Notes under the pieces: model-generated
Seen by the model: the letters and a program-made list of their open reading frames with translations, nothing else
The model's database searches: none
Told to the model about the DNA's origin: nothing
Made by a program: the position numbers and the translations under genes
In this document: positions 1 through 8,398 of the stretch, in pieces
Layout: each line of letters starts with the position of its first letter
Position numbering within the stretch: the first letter of the stretch is position 1
Assembly (NCBI GenBank): GCA_902495075.1
Contig: CABUVO010000022.1
Coordinates: 1-64,000, forward strand
From: an uncultured Porphyromonadaceae bacterium
GTDB taxonomy: Bacteria; Bacteroidota; Bacteroidia; Bacteroidales; Muribaculaceae
Length of the DNA: 64,000 nt
Direction of reading: 5' to 3'

Positions 1-233
1 CCCCGTTCTTTCAGGGTCTCGCGCATACGTTGCGGGATGCTTTTGGAGGTGTCGATCGGTTGGACGATGCAACCCTTGGCTATCTCGAAGTTGAGTCCGG
101 CACGGGTTATATCATAGTTTCCGGTCTTGGCGGCACGCTGCCAGTTCTTTTCCGACCACCTTCTCTGGTGCTCGTTGGATTGATTTGTTGTTATGCCCGC
201 AGACGGGCTGCAGTCTATTACTTGCTTTGCCAT
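1..233 (-). CDS. Mob/Pre (MobV-type) relaxase, N-terminal part
   Basis: I translated the minus strand from an ATG at 231-233; the frame stays open to the window edge, giving 77 residues. The start MAKQVIDCSP, the segment SNEHQRRW and the run NYDITRAGLNFEIAKG followed by IQ/VQPIDTSKSIPQR-like text match the N-terminus of plasmid recombination/mobilization enzymes of Bacteroides elements. Such enzymes nick the transfer origin and allow a resident conjugative element to mobilize this one. The catalytic histidine region is beyond the edge. The family call is from recognition of the N-terminal pattern only. Confidence 0.7.
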   Translation of the reverse strand, partial: MAKQVIDCSPSAGITTNQSNEHQRRWSEKNWQRAAKTGNYDITRAGLNFEIAKGCIVQPIDTSKSIPQRMRETLKER

Positions 234-533
234 ATAACTGACAATTAGAGGTTAAAGGTATTGTTAAAAGGGCCGGAGCTTGCTCCTGAATGGCCTGCCG
301 GATACGGCAACTCCCCGGTGATTTTCAATCAAAGGGGGGAAGTAGGCTCCCACCACATTGACCGATGTGGCAACTTCGCGCAAGCGCGTTGTCTATAAGC
401 CAACCTGAACGGTGACCACGGGAATCGTCAGGCATGTACCCGGAGAGGCGCACAGCGCGCGTCAGAGAGGCTCGGAATGGCCTCCTGTAACCTTTGGGTA
501 CAGGCTACAATCGGGAGCAGGCCACGGCGCGTT
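234..533. other. Non-coding region with inverted repeats, possible oriT
   Basis: About 300 bases lie between the relaxase start and the next leftward gene, without a convincing gene. The region holds an inverted repeat CCACAT-N6-ATGTGG (353-370), then the palindrome CGCGCAAGCGCG, and further GC-rich short repeats near 440-470. Transfer origins of mobilizable Bacteroides elements often sit just upstream of the mob gene and carry such repeats. The repeats are seen; the oriT role is inferred. Confidence 0.35.
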
Positions 534-944
534 TTAGAGGCTGTCCTTGATGAAATCGACTTTCAAATGGTTGAACAGGCCGTCGAGTGCCGACCGTGCA
601 TCATTGATAGAGGACGTTTCATTGGCTGCTCTGATAACCGAGGTTTCATGACTGAGACCGGGACTGTAACCCTTAAGGAGACGGAGCCATTCCGACCAGT
701 TGCCGGATAGACATACCTTGAAGATGCGTCCAAGGCACTCGATGCTATAAGAGTCTGCCGTATCGTGAAACTCTGCCGGGATATTGTGCCATTTCCCAAT
801 CATCTGCCGAATCAGTGAATACTGTAAGGAGGATATTCTGTGCGAACAGGCTTCATCATCTTCCTTGTCAAAGGATTCAAGCGTTTCTCCGATTGTCTCT
901 ACGAGTTCAGAATCGGTGATGTCACCGTCAAGCCATTCATCCAT
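534..944 (-). CDS. Hypothetical protein of mobile element 1
   Basis: A 136-residue acidic protein starting MDEWLDGDITDSELVETIG. It starts 50 bases after the stop of the replication-type gene and shares its direction, so the two are probably co-transcribed with the relaxase. An in-frame stop lies just upstream of the ATG, which fixes this start. I see no motif, signal peptide or membrane segment and do not recognise the family. It may be an accessory mobilization protein by position only. Confidence 0.5.
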   Translation of the reverse strand: MDEWLDGDITDSELVETIGETLESFDKEDDEACSHRISSLQYSLIRQMIGKWHNIPAEFHDTADSYSIECLGRIFKVCLSGNWSEWLRLLKGYSPGLSHETSVIRAANETSSINDARSALDGLFNHLKVDFIKDSL

Positions 945-993
945 CTTGCCGGGAACACTTCACTCTATAACACATGCCGTAAATCAGCTATTG

Positions 994-1833
994 TTAATAG
1001 TCTTTGTCCCAAGGCGGCGAAGGGAACGGTTCCTCATAATCTTTGGCGGTTCGCGTAACGACATCAACTCCCCGACGCCTGAACGCACTTGAGCATTGGC
1101 TAAATTCTCTTTCAATTCTTCCATTTTGATTGTGCTTGAAAAATTTTCGGACAGAGTTGATAAAATAGTTCCTACAGTCTTTCTCTTCCCTCCCTTTTTC
1201 TCCTTTAACGCGGAGACGGGAGAAGAAACCGTGAATCTGATTTTCAAGTTCCAGACGGCTTACAGCCGGAAACTCACGAAGAATTTCATCATGCCATGTG
1301 GCGTCGGCTAAGAATAGTTTCTCCAACTCATCAAAACTTAAAATTTCATCTGCCCGTCCTTTATTATTAAGGGATATTATATCTTTATTTTGAATATTAT
1401 TATCTTTAATATTATAAGTGGGCAGGCTGTCAGTCTGGCTATCCGTAAGTTCTTCAGTCTCGTTTTCAGTCTGTTCATCAGACTTGCCGTTAGTCCATTT
1501 GTCGGGTTCTGAAATGACCGTATAAGCGGGTGACATGGCATTACCCTTACCTTGAGTAAAGGCAATCAAACCACGCTCGTTCAGTTTGAGGCGAGCAGAG
1601 AGGAATGTCTGCTTGGCTACCTTGATAGACCGGCACACAAGAGCCGTAGAACATTTAAACGGCATCTTCCACCGTCGGCAGTTGGCACGCTCCAGCAGGA
1701 AGAAGAACAGAGCGATCTCGGCGGTTGAGAAAGGTTCATATTCATTCTCCTGCCAGAAGGCGTGCATCAGTTCGTAAATGTTGACTCCCTTTGTCATACT
1801 TCTATGTATTTTGGTGTTTACAACTGTCCGCAT
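994..1833 (-). CDS. Replication-initiation-like / helix-turn-helix protein of a mobile element
   Basis: A 279-residue protein. The N-terminal part (about residues 20-110) reads like a winged-helix DNA-binding region (LMHAFWQENEYEPFS, then AEIALFFFLLERANCRRW and a segment on switching to SARLKLNERGLI). A Thr/Glu/Ser-rich linker follows, then a C-terminal helical segment with paired basic residues around KNYFINSVRKFF-like text. This architecture is common next to DUF3853 and mob genes in Bacteroides elements, where it is thought to act in replication of the excised circle. The family assignment rests on architecture and neighbours; the function was not shown. Confidence 0.55.
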   Translation of the reverse strand: MRTVVNTKIHRSMTKGVNIYELMHAFWQENEYEPFSTAEIALFFFLLERANCRRWKMPFKCSTALVCRSIKVAKQTFLSARLKLNERGLIAFTQGKGNAMSPAYTVISEPDKWTNGKSDEQTENETEELTDSQTDSLPTYNIKDNNIQNKDIISLNNKGRADEILSFDELEKLFLADATWHDEILREFPAVSRLELENQIHGFFSRLRVKGEKGREEKDCRNYFINSVRKFFKHNQNGRIEREFSQCSSAFRRRGVDVVTRTAKDYEEPFPSPPWDKDY

Positions 1834-1880
1834 AAGTTATTATAGACTATGCTCATTCCGATTGCTCCGGGCATGATACT

Positions 1881-2186
1881 TTAATCTTGTGGTTTACGAC
1901 CGACAAGCTGAATGGCGAGTTCCGAGTCAACGATAATCTTGCGGCCACACTGGGTGATAGCCTTGTCGATTACGCCGCTCTTCTTGATTCTGTTGGCAGT
2001 CGGTATGCTGCATCCGAACAGGCGTGCTATTCCGGCCAGACCATACACATAATACTTGGACGGATTAATTTCACGGTCGGTAGGAGCCGGAGCGGATTCC
2101 ACCGGCTTCTTTTCGTTGATGATAGCAAGAAATTCCTCGCCTGTCATTTGCCACAGGGGCTTGTTCAAGATTTCATTGATATTCAT
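1881..2186 (-). CDS. DUF3853-family helix-turn-helix protein
   Basis: A 101-residue protein beginning MNINEILNKPLWQMTGEEF, the typical start of DUF3853 proteins, followed by YVYGLAGIARLFGCSIPTAN, a helix-turn-helix resembling excisionase-type DNA-binding folds. It is 48 bases upstream of the replication-type gene, with which it probably forms an operon, and has a near copy at 4417 in element 2. A likely role is excision or control of the element, inferred from family context. Confidence 0.8.
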   Translation of the reverse strand: MNINEILNKPLWQMTGEEFLAIINEKKPVESAPAPTDREINPSKYYVYGLAGIARLFGCSIPTANRIKKSGVIDKAITQCGRKIIVDSELAIQLVGRKPQD

Positions 2187-2243
2187 AGATCGTATATTTT
2201 ATGTCCCATATATCAGGGTGATTTGTAGGTAAGTCCTACGATG

Positions 2244-2251
2244 CAAAATTA
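2244..2251 (-). promoter_or_regulatory. Bacteroidetes-type -7 element (TAnnTTTG) for the DUF3853 operon
   Basis: Read on the minus strand the sequence is TAATTTTG, about 58 bases ahead of the DUF3853 start. No clear -33 TTTG was found. A short palindrome GTAGG-TAAGT-CCTAC lies just downstream (2225-2239) and could be an operator for the adjacent HTH protein. The rest of 2270-2430 shows nothing gene-like. Confidence 0.45.
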
Positions 2252-2435
2252 GCATCAATGATAAGTGGAGTGTAGGTGGAAAATGACGGAATATGAAATT
2301 CATAAACTGTTGATTCGCTGTCAATAATCTATGAATGACAAATTTTTATTGGGTGGAATGGGTGGATGCCCTGTGGATAAAAACGAGTGGATAACCATTT
2401 ATGACCATTTATGACTAAAATAACCCCAAAAACAA

Positions 2436-2467
2436 ATCGAGACCGCACGGTTTTGTGCAGCCTCGAT
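2436..2467 (-). terminator. Intrinsic terminator after integrase 1
   Basis: On the minus strand a 13-base arm ATCGAGGCTGCAC pairs with GTGCGGTCTCGAT around an AAAACC loop, with two mismatched or wobble positions, and is followed by TTTGTTTTTGGG. It lies 24 bases past the stop of the leftward recombinase. Confidence 0.7.
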
Positions 2468-2490
2468 CATGTATAATTTTCTGCCTAATC

Positions 2491-3798
2491 TCAATCGAAG
2501 AGACTCATGGCATTTGCCCTTACGCTGTCGGCGATGTCAATATAGGGTTTCATTGCCTTGTAGTCGCTGTGGCCGGTCCACTTCATCACCACATTAGGCG
2601 CGATGCCAAGCGACAGAGCTTTGCATATAAAAGTTTTTCGCCCGGTGTGGGTGCAAAGCAGTTCGTACTTTGGATATACATTGTCTATACGCTCGTTGCC
2701 ACGATATTGAGTTATCCTGATGGGCGTGTCAATCCCGGCCAGCTTGCCAAGCTCCTTGATGTAAATGTTCATCTTCTGGTTGCTGATTACCGGGAGAGCC
2801 TTGTTATCCTTGAACGGGATGTCAGCGTACTTCTCCAAAATGGCACGACTGTGTTTGTTCAGCTCGATAATCAAGCTGTCGGCGGTTTTGACAGTTGTCA
2901 CTTCTATATGGTCATCTTTGATGTCACTTCTGCGAAGGTTTGCCACATCAGAATAACGAAGACCTGTATAACAACAAAAGACAAGAACATCGCGAACACG
3001 CTCGAGATATTGTTTAGTCGGGGGTATCTGGTATTCACGAATAGCTGCCAGTTCCTCGTCTGTTAGAAAGATTACTTTGGATTGTGTCATCTTCAGTTTC
3101 GGTCGGAACTGTCTGTAGGCGAAGTTATGATGATAGCCCTTTGAGGCGCCCCAATCAAGAAAATACTTAATGAAGTAAACTTTCTTGTCAATGGTGCTGT
3201 TCAGCATATCGCACTCTACCCTGAAATAGTCCACAAGATCATTGAGCCCCTTCTCTGTAAAGAAATCAAAAGTAGGATTACGTTTGAATTTCTTACAGTT
3301 TTTCAGATGATTTTTCAGCGCGGCAAGTTTTTCAAATGTCGCTTTAGTCCAACTGTTTTTGCGGCCATACTCGCGAACAAACTCATCATAATATTCCCAG
3401 AAAGTTTTTACCTTGGCCTTCTCTTCCTCAACAGCTTCAATAACTGCGGAGGATTGTTGAGGTTCTGAAATTTCCTTAAAACGGGTCTTTACTTCATCCA
3501 TTGAGGGCTTCAAGTCCGAAAACTCATACTCACGGAAGATGTCTTGAAGAAGATTCTCCAGACGGTTTAGTTCGGTATTAATTTCAGCTGCAGTTTCCTT
3601 GCGTTTATTAGTGCAACCATTTTTTACTCGCTGTTTCTTTGCATCCCATTTACTTGCGTCGATTCGGAATCCTGTGAAGTAGTCGAATGTCTTGCCACCA
3701 TAAGCCAAACGCATACGGATCGCCAGATTCTCGGTAACCGGAACTCCGTCTTTCTTTCGGGAGTCCAGCCAAAAGTTTATGTTACGTTTGATAATCAT
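2491..3798 (-). CDS. Tyrosine recombinase / integrase of element 1
   Basis: A 435-residue site-specific recombinase of the Bacteroides type: an N-terminal arm-binding region (about 1-60), a SAM-like core-binding domain (about 135-220) and a catalytic domain. The catalytic set is visible: Arg281 in YTGLRYSDV, His384 and Arg387 in CTHTGRKTF, His410 in KWTGHSDY, and the Tyr419 nucleophile in MKPYIDIAD. It should integrate and excise element 1 at the 13-bp core at 3958. A tandem 10-bp repeat just upstream of its start is a probable arm site. It differs strongly from integrase 2 although both seem to use the same core. Confidence 0.93.
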   Translation of the reverse strand: MIIKRNINFWLDSRKKDGVPVTENLAIRMRLAYGGKTFDYFTGFRIDASKWDAKKQRVKNGCTNKRKETAAEINTELNRLENLLQDIFREYEFSDLKPSMDEVKTRFKEISEPQQSSAVIEAVEEEKAKVKTFWEYYDEFVREYGRKNSWTKATFEKLAALKNHLKNCKKFKRNPTFDFFTEKGLNDLVDYFRVECDMLNSTIDKKVYFIKYFLDWGASKGYHHNFAYRQFRPKLKMTQSKVIFLTDEELAAIREYQIPPTKQYLERVRDVLVFCCYTGLRYSDVANLRRSDIKDDHIEVTTVKTADSLIIELNKHSRAILEKYADIPFKDNKALPVISNQKMNIYIKELGKLAGIDTPIRITQYRGNERIDNVYPKYELLCTHTGRKTFICKALSLGIAPNVVMKWTGHSDYKAMKPYIDIADSVRANAMSLFD

Positions 3799-3817
3799 GC
3801 GTAATCAGTGTTTCTAT

Positions 3818-3839
3818 TTACGCACGAAATTACGCACGA
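3818..3839. repeat. Tandem decamer TTACGCACGA x2 (probable integrase 1 arm sites)
   Basis: TTACGCACGA occurs at 3818-3827 and again at 3830-3839, a 12-base period, between the integrase 1 start and the attachment core. Short direct repeats in this position usually bind the N-terminal arm domain of tyrosine recombinases. The repeats are seen; the role is inferred. Confidence 0.55.
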
Positions 3840-3957
3840 TTTTTGAAATATGCAAATATTTTCAATGATATTTCATTTGATGCTTATTTCGTATAATCCT
3901 ATATAACAGTGCATTTTGTAGATTTTATGATATTATCTGATAACATAGGTGATAATC

Positions 3958-3970
3958 CCTGTCTTTCCGC
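3958..3970. repeat. Attachment core CCTGTCTTTCCGC (junction of elements 1 and 2)
   Basis: This 13-mer is repeated exactly at 13228-13240 and bounds the 9.3-kb element 2. The core resembles the 3' end of a tRNA gene and the CCTGTCTCTCCGC-type core I recall for NBU elements of Bacteroides. No intact tRNA precedes it here. The stretch 3799-4416 holds no gene: it contains arm repeats, this core, a terminator-like hairpin and AT-rich DNA. Confidence 0.75.
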
Positions 3971-3987
3971 AAATGATTAAACTAAAT

Positions 3988-4018
3988 CCGCTGTAAGTCA
4001 ACAACTTGCAGCGGTTTT
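3988..4018 (+). terminator. Terminator-like hairpin next to the left attachment core
   Basis: CCGCTGTAAGT pairs with ACTTGCAGCGG (one wobble) around CAACA and is followed by TTTTGATTTTAT. It starts 17 bases after the core. A different hairpin with TTAATTG follows the right core at the same side, as expected if the original target was the 3' end of a transcribed gene. Confidence 0.55.
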
Positions 4019-4026
4019 GATTTTAT

Positions 4027-4050
4027 ATACATACAAAAATACATACAAAT
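4027..4050. repeat. Left-end arm-type repeat of element 2
   Basis: ATACATACAAAAATACATACAAAT is two tandem units of about 12 bases. Nearly the same doublet occurs at 13074-13095, next to integrase 2 at the other end. Matching repeats inside both element ends are typical binding sites for the recombinase arm domain. Confidence 0.6.
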
Positions 4051-4416
4051 TGCCGGACAATCCCAGCCCCATACAAATGCGTCATTATCATGGAAAATCA
4101 AAAGGAGGGAAGATAATATTACGAATTTTCATAGAAGATAATAAAGTTTATTGACCGCAGGGGTGTCCAAAACGGTAACCCCTTTTACATTGTCTCTTTG
4201 CTTGAGATAGTAAGCGGTCAGCCTAAATGACATCAATCCGCATGTGCGAGTGCCGTTTTTAGGTGCCGATTGTCTGATTTTAACAATCTCTCTTAAAAGA
4301 TTGGGGTATAGAGAGTAAGTATTCTTTGAATGAGGAAGTTGCGCGCTACTTTTGTGGCGTCGACAAAAATTATCACCCGGCTTCAGGTACCGGAAGCCAC
4401 AACACTTCTCATCTCA

Positions 4417-4740
4417 ATGAATATTTCAGACCTTTTACAGAAACCCTTGTGGCAAATGACCGGCGAGGAATTCATGTTCCTCTCCAAAACCGCCTCTCAG
4501 AATGATGGGGCGAAGAATCACGACACACCGTCTCAGTCAACCTCTGAGAAGAAATATGTCTATGGAATTGACGGCATCGCTGAGATTTTCGGATGCAGCC
4601 GCCCCACAGCCTCGCGCATCAAGAAGAGCGGTAGAATCAATGCCGCAATCCGTCAGATCGGGCGTAAGATAGTGGTGGATGTGGAACTCGCCCTTTCTCT
4701 TGCAGGGCAGAAGAAGGAGGCTCGCAGATGGACTCGATGA
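4417..4740 (+). CDS. DUF3853-family helix-turn-helix protein
   Basis: A 107-residue protein from the ATG at 4417, chosen because MNISDLLQKPLWQMTGEEFM is the family N-terminus; the longer frame from 4330 adds unrelated sequence. The HTH reads YVYGIDGIAEIFGCSRPTAS, with IKKSGRINAAIRQIGRKIVV as the recognition and wing part. It overlaps the next gene by 13 bases (4728-4740), so the two are translationally coupled. It is the counterpart of the copy at 1881-2186 in element 1 and probably controls replication or excision. Confidence 0.8.
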   Translation: MNISDLLQKPLWQMTGEEFMFLSKTASQNDGAKNHDTPSQSTSEKKYVYGIDGIAEIFGCSRPTASRIKKSGRINAAIRQIGRKIVVDVELALSLAGQKKEARRWTR

Positions 4741-5861
4741 ATGACACGCTTATCAACTTCAACGCCGAGGCGGAGAACGGAGGCAGCCATCAGGCGGCAG
4801 ACCCGGCGAAAATGCGATATGAGAGGATGTGCAATGAGGCGCAGCTCGACATCGACAAGGAGGTGCCTCCTCCGCCGGTTGCCATTTACATAGGCGATTC
4901 TCCTGCCTGCACATTCGGCAATTTCAGTGCCTCAATCGGAAAGCCCAAGGGCAAGAAGACCTTCAACGTATCGGCGATGACGGCAGCGGCGATGACCAAT
5001 TCCACAATCCTGAATTATCGCGGCAACATGCCTCCGAACCAGAACGGCATCCTCTACTTTGATACCGAGCAGAGCACCTATCATGCGTTCCGTGTTTTCA
5101 AGCGCATTGCCACATTGACGCGCAAGAGCAATCAGGAAATCAACGAGAGGATAAAGTATTTCGCCCTGCGCAAGTATTCTGTCGAAGACCGCATCGGAAT
5201 GATTGACCATAAGATTCGGAACACTCCGGCTGTCGGGCTTGTAATCATCGACGGCATCCGTGACCTGATGCTTGACATCAACAGTCCGCGCGAGGCTACT
5301 CTTATAGTCAACTATCTGATGAATTGGACGGAGGAATTCAATCTTCATCTCCACACAGTCATCCACCAGAACAAGGGCGATGAAAACGCGCGAGGACACA
5401 TAGGAACCGAAATCAACAACAAATCCGAGACGGTGCTCCGTGTCGAGAAAGACAAGAACGATGATGCCATTAGCACTGTCGAGGCGGTCTATATCCGTGA
5501 TATTTCTTTCCCTCCATTTGCCTTCAGAATTAACGACGAGGCTTTGCCGGAACTCATCAAGGACTATGTGCCGACACCCGAAGCCAAAGGCAACGAGGCG
5601 TGGGATCCGTACCACGACATATCCGAGGATACCCACCGTAGTGCTCTTGATTCGGCGTTTCCGAATCCGGACACATTGCTGCGGCATGGCGAACTCATGG
5701 ATGCGCTCCGTGACGCATACGCCGACGAAGATATCGAACTCAGCGATTACAAGCTAAAGATTCTGATAACTTTTCTAAAGAACAAACGGATGATTGAGCA
5801 GGTGGACAAGGGCAAGAAGAAGGGCAATCCGTACCGCTACCTTCAGGACTTTTACTATTGA
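4728..5861 (+). CDS. RepA-like AAA/RecA-fold ATPase of a mobile element
   Basis: A 377-residue protein with a RecA-type ATPase core: a modified P-loop around residues 67-79 (FSASIGKPKGKKTF), a Walker-B-like strand VGLVIIDGIRDL, and a later VIHQNKG segment typical of RepA/DnaB-like ATPases. The last about 75 residues look like a separate winged-helix tail. Family members serve as replication helicases or initiators of the excised circle. The P-loop has Lys-Gly-Lys-Lys in place of the classic GKT/S, as often seen in this group. The start overlaps the DUF3853 gene. Confidence 0.7.
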   Translation: MDSMNDTLINFNAEAENGGSHQAADPAKMRYERMCNEAQLDIDKEVPPPPVAIYIGDSPACTFGNFSASIGKPKGKKTFNVSAMTAAAMTNSTILNYRGNMPPNQNGILYFDTEQSTYHAFRVFKRIATLTRKSNQEINERIKYFALRKYSVEDRIGMIDHKIRNTPAVGLVIIDGIRDLMLDINSPREATLIVNYLMNWTEEFNLHLHTVIHQNKGDENARGHIGTEINNKSETVLRVEKDKNDDAISTVEAVYIRDISFPPFAFRINDEALPELIKDYVPTPEAKGNEAWDPYHDISEDTHRSALDSAFPNPDTLLRHGELMDALRDAYADEDIELSDYKLKILITFLKNKRMIEQVDKGKKKGNPYRYLQDFYY

Positions 5862-5870
5862 AAAAGTTAG

Positions 5871-6152
5871 TTGGATGAAGCGGGCCTATATATACACGAC
5901 ACTTCACCCAACCAAAATCCGGAAGTCAATGAACCGATTTTGCCACATACAGCTTCGCCAGTTCTGACAGGCATGGGAAGGAAGGCTGATGCCACATCCG
6001 ACACGGCAATGCCAATGCTAAGAGCCGCCAAACTCGACATTACCGACTTCCTCTTGGATGCGGCAAGCCGGAATAGCCCCATTGTAGGAGCTGCCGAAAG
6101 AGCCGGTCAGCTTGCTGAATGTAGGGAGGATTTTAGTAATAAAATTCCGTAG
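5871..6152 (+). CDS. Small hypothetical protein between RepA-like and relaxase genes
   Basis: The frame follows the RepA-like stop directly (a TAG at 5868-5870 separates them) and is open for 93 codons from a TTG; the first ATG is at 5973, which would leave 59 residues. The C-terminal half (AAKLDITDFLLDAASRNSP) reads like a helical protein. Its position before the relaxase would fit a small mobilization accessory protein, but I recognise no family and the start is unsettled. Confidence 0.35.
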   Translation: MDEAGLYIHDTSPNQNPEVNEPILPHTASPVLTGMGRKADATSDTAMPMLRAAKLDITDFLLDAASRNSPIVGAAERAGQLAECREDFSNKIP

Positions 6153-6280
6153 CTCATTATGGCATTTTCATCCGATGTCTGCGACCTCTCCAGAAAAAGC
6201 CATCAGTCACAGAGCCTCCACCCTGTTCTCCTTTGCGATTGATACGGAATTTTATCATAACCAATTTAATTCAAGACTAT

Positions 6281-7678
6281 ATGACTACACAATATGCAGT
6301 GTGCCACCTGGAGCGTGGCGCAGGCAACGATTCGGGAATGTCCTGCCACATCGAGCGCAAGACCGCCGAGGGTAAACCGCACATTCCCAACAACGCCGAC
6401 GAGAGCAGAACACACCTCAACCGTGAGCTTATCGCCTTCCCTGACGGCGTTCAAAACCGTACTCAGGCGATTCAGCACCGCATTGAGACCGCCGGACTGA
6501 AGCGGAAAGTCGGCAAGAACCAGACTCATGCCATCCGAGTGCTTCTGACGGGCACGCATGAGCAGATGATGGCTCTCGCCAACGGCGGTCGCCTTGATGA
6601 CTGGAGCCGGGCCAATATCAAATGGCTGCATGACACCTTCGGCAAGGATAATCTTGTGTCATGTGTGCTCCACATGGATGAGAAGACACCACACCTTCAT
6701 GCAACGGTTGTTCCCATTGTAACTGCACCACGCACTCGCCGTAAGCGCGAGGGTGAGCAGAAGTACAAGGAAAAGACCCCGGCACCGAGGCTATGTGCCA
6801 ATGAGCTGATGACACGTGGCCAGCTCCGGCAATATCAGGACACATACGCACAGGCAATGGCGGTATTCGGATTGAAACGCGGTGTTGTGGCGAGTGGCGC
6901 GAGACACCAGACCCAACAGCAATACAATCGTCATCAAGCACTCGAACTACAGTCAGACATTGAAAGACTGACAGCCGAGATTGAGAGACTGACAGCCGAA
7001 AAGGAGAAGGTCGAGAAGGGAGCCAAGGACGGCAAGAACCGCATCCTGTCGTGGCTCGGAACCGGGGAACTGCCGAAGCTGGAGAAGGAAGTTGCAGACA
7101 AGAACAGACAGATTGCCGGATTACAGAAGCAACTAACCGAGATGCAGAAACGGTATGATGATTTGAAAGCCAACTCGCTCCGTGAACACAACTCTTACCA
7201 GAAAGAAATCGACGCGGTGACCAAACGAGTTGCTGAATGGGAGAGCCGTTATAATGCCGAACACAATCTGGCAAAGAAGTTGCACCGCCTGGCATACCCC
7301 GAACGTTACCGCCTGTCATCAGGAGCGGAGCTTGTAAGCGGCTGGATACCCAACCGTATGTATCCAAGTCTGTCAATCACCACGCTGTTTCACGGCAACG
7401 AGTTCAAGAACACATCTTATAATCTGTCTCAGAATCTTCTTGACAAGTACGACAGTGGGGCGATTACTCTTCATGAATTGGTCAACGAACTGTTTGAGCC
7501 GTGGGAGCAGGTAGATGAATCACAGCATAGCCTTCTCGCTGTTGCACTCCAGACGGCAGCCGGAGGAATCCCGACACCGCATGTCGGCACCGGCGCAGGT
7601 GGTTCATCTTCCGATTTGCCTTGGAACGATGATGACAAAGACATATTTCGAAAACCAAAACCTAAAGGACGTAGATAA
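6281..7678 (+). CDS. MobV (Mob/Pre family) relaxase
   Basis: A 465-residue relaxase from the ATG at 6281, chosen because MTTQYAVCHLERG is the family N-terminus. The metal and catalytic motif is clear: His131, His138 and His140 in HMDEKTPHLHATVVP, the HxDExxxHxH signature of Mob/Pre relaxases. Residues about 220-330 form a coiled coil with a doubled IERLTAE unit. The enzyme nicks oriT and leads the strand during mobilization by a helper conjugative element. The C-terminal about 100 residues (ending KPKPKGRR) are low-similarity tail. The segment upstream (6153-6280) may hold oriT. Confidence 0.9.
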   Translation: MTTQYAVCHLERGAGNDSGMSCHIERKTAEGKPHIPNNADESRTHLNRELIAFPDGVQNRTQAIQHRIETAGLKRKVGKNQTHAIRVLLTGTHEQMMALANGGRLDDWSRANIKWLHDTFGKDNLVSCVLHMDEKTPHLHATVVPIVTAPRTRRKREGEQKYKEKTPAPRLCANELMTRGQLRQYQDTYAQAMAVFGLKRGVVASGARHQTQQQYNRHQALELQSDIERLTAEIERLTAEKEKVEKGAKDGKNRILSWLGTGELPKLEKEVADKNRQIAGLQKQLTEMQKRYDDLKANSLREHNSYQKEIDAVTKRVAEWESRYNAEHNLAKKLHRLAYPERYRLSSGAELVSGWIPNRMYPSLSITTLFHGNEFKNTSYNLSQNLLDKYDSGAITLHELVNELFEPWEQVDESQHSLLAVALQTAAGGIPTPHVGTGAGGSSSDLPWNDDDKDIFRKPKPKGRR

Positions 7679-7731
7679 TATTTATGCAGGTATAAGACTG
7701 TCGTTTCGGGATGACACTATCACTGATTAAT

Positions 7732-8379
7732 TTACGATTGAATTTTGATTAGTGCCGCGAAATCCGATACAATGTAATCAGCTCGCGATTCTTTGAGTTC
7801 GGCAATCGAGCCGTTACCGTATGTAACACCACAAGTTGCGGTTCCGGCAGCTATACCCATAAGAATGTCCACGTTCATGTCGCCGACAACAAGTGTCTCG
7901 TCCTTATCCCACCCTTGAATAGAAAGAATCAGGTTGACCGGATCCGGCGCAGGTTTTCCGTTTTTAACGTCGCCACCGCCGACCACCATCTGAAAATAGC
8001 CGTCGATGTTTAGTTTAGCCAGATACTCATGGAGCGACACTTTACTGCGGCTGGAGGCTACAGCCATGCATACTCCATTTTGTTTAAGATAAGTTAGAGT
8101 GTCAAGCACATGGGGATAAAGTTGGACTGTGTACGAATCCTTTGTGGTTTTGAATATTTCACGAAAGGATGAGGCAAACAGCTCGGATAAAACCGGGAAA
8201 TCTGGCCACAGGATTGAAGGAATCTCTTCAAGCCTGTAGCCTATCATTGACCGGCACACTTCATCGGATTGCTTCGGTAGGTTCAACGCCTCGATTGTAC
8301 GTTGCATCGTTGCCACAGTCAAATCGGCTGTATCAGCCAGGGTACCGTCGAAATCGAATATAATGTTTTTGTATTTCAT
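7732..8379 (-). CDS. HAD-superfamily phosphatase, phosphoglycolate-phosphatase type
   Basis: A 215-residue haloacid-dehalogenase hydrolase. Motif I is IIFDFDGTLADT with the nucleophile Asp; motif II is VASSRSK; the Lys motif lies near KNGKPAPDPVN; motif III is VVGDMNVDILMG. A helical cap sits between motifs I and II. Such enzymes remove phosphate from small sugars or phosphoglycolate in the cytoplasm. It is the last gene of a leftward trio after two MATE pumps, 19 bases downstream, and is therefore probably cargo of the element. The substrate is not predictable. Confidence 0.85.
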   Translation of the reverse strand: MKYKNIIFDFDGTLADTADLTVATMQRTIEALNLPKQSDEVCRSMIGYRLEEIPSILWPDFPVLSELFASSFREIFKTTKDSYTVQLYPHVLDTLTYLKQNGVCMAVASSRSKVSLHEYLAKLNIDGYFQMVVGGGDVKNGKPAPDPVNLILSIQGWDKDETLVVGDMNVDILMGIAAGTATCGVTYGNGSIAELKESRADYIVSDFAALIKIQS

Positions 8380-8398
8380 GTTCTTGATGCTTTTAATG

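Larger units (their letters stand above)
1..3970. mobile_element. Integrative mobilizable element 1 (right part only)
   Basis: A leftward gene series typical of Bacteroides mobilizable elements: tyrosine recombinase, DUF3853 helix-turn-helix protein, replication-type protein, small unknown protein and a Mob/Pre relaxase cut by the window start. Its right border is taken as the 13-bp core at 3958-3970, which lies 160 bases upstream of the recombinase start and is repeated at 13228. The left border is outside the window. The content is seen; the border is inferred from the repeat and the recombinase position. Confidence 0.7.

Noticed and set aside
3940..3970. tRNA 3' end at the attachment core
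   Set aside because: The core resembles a tRNA 3' end, but the preceding bases do not give a T-loop GTTCGAATCC or any cloverleaf.
6950..7010. Direct repeat in the relaxase gene (CGAAAGACTGACAGCCGAGATT-like units)
   Set aside because: It encodes the doubled coiled-coil unit IERLTAE, so it is explained by the protein.
4932..7376. Long minus-strand ORFs opposite the RepA-like and MobV genes
   Set aside because: They are antisense shadows in GC-richer DNA; the plus-strand proteins carry clear ATPase and relaxase motifs.
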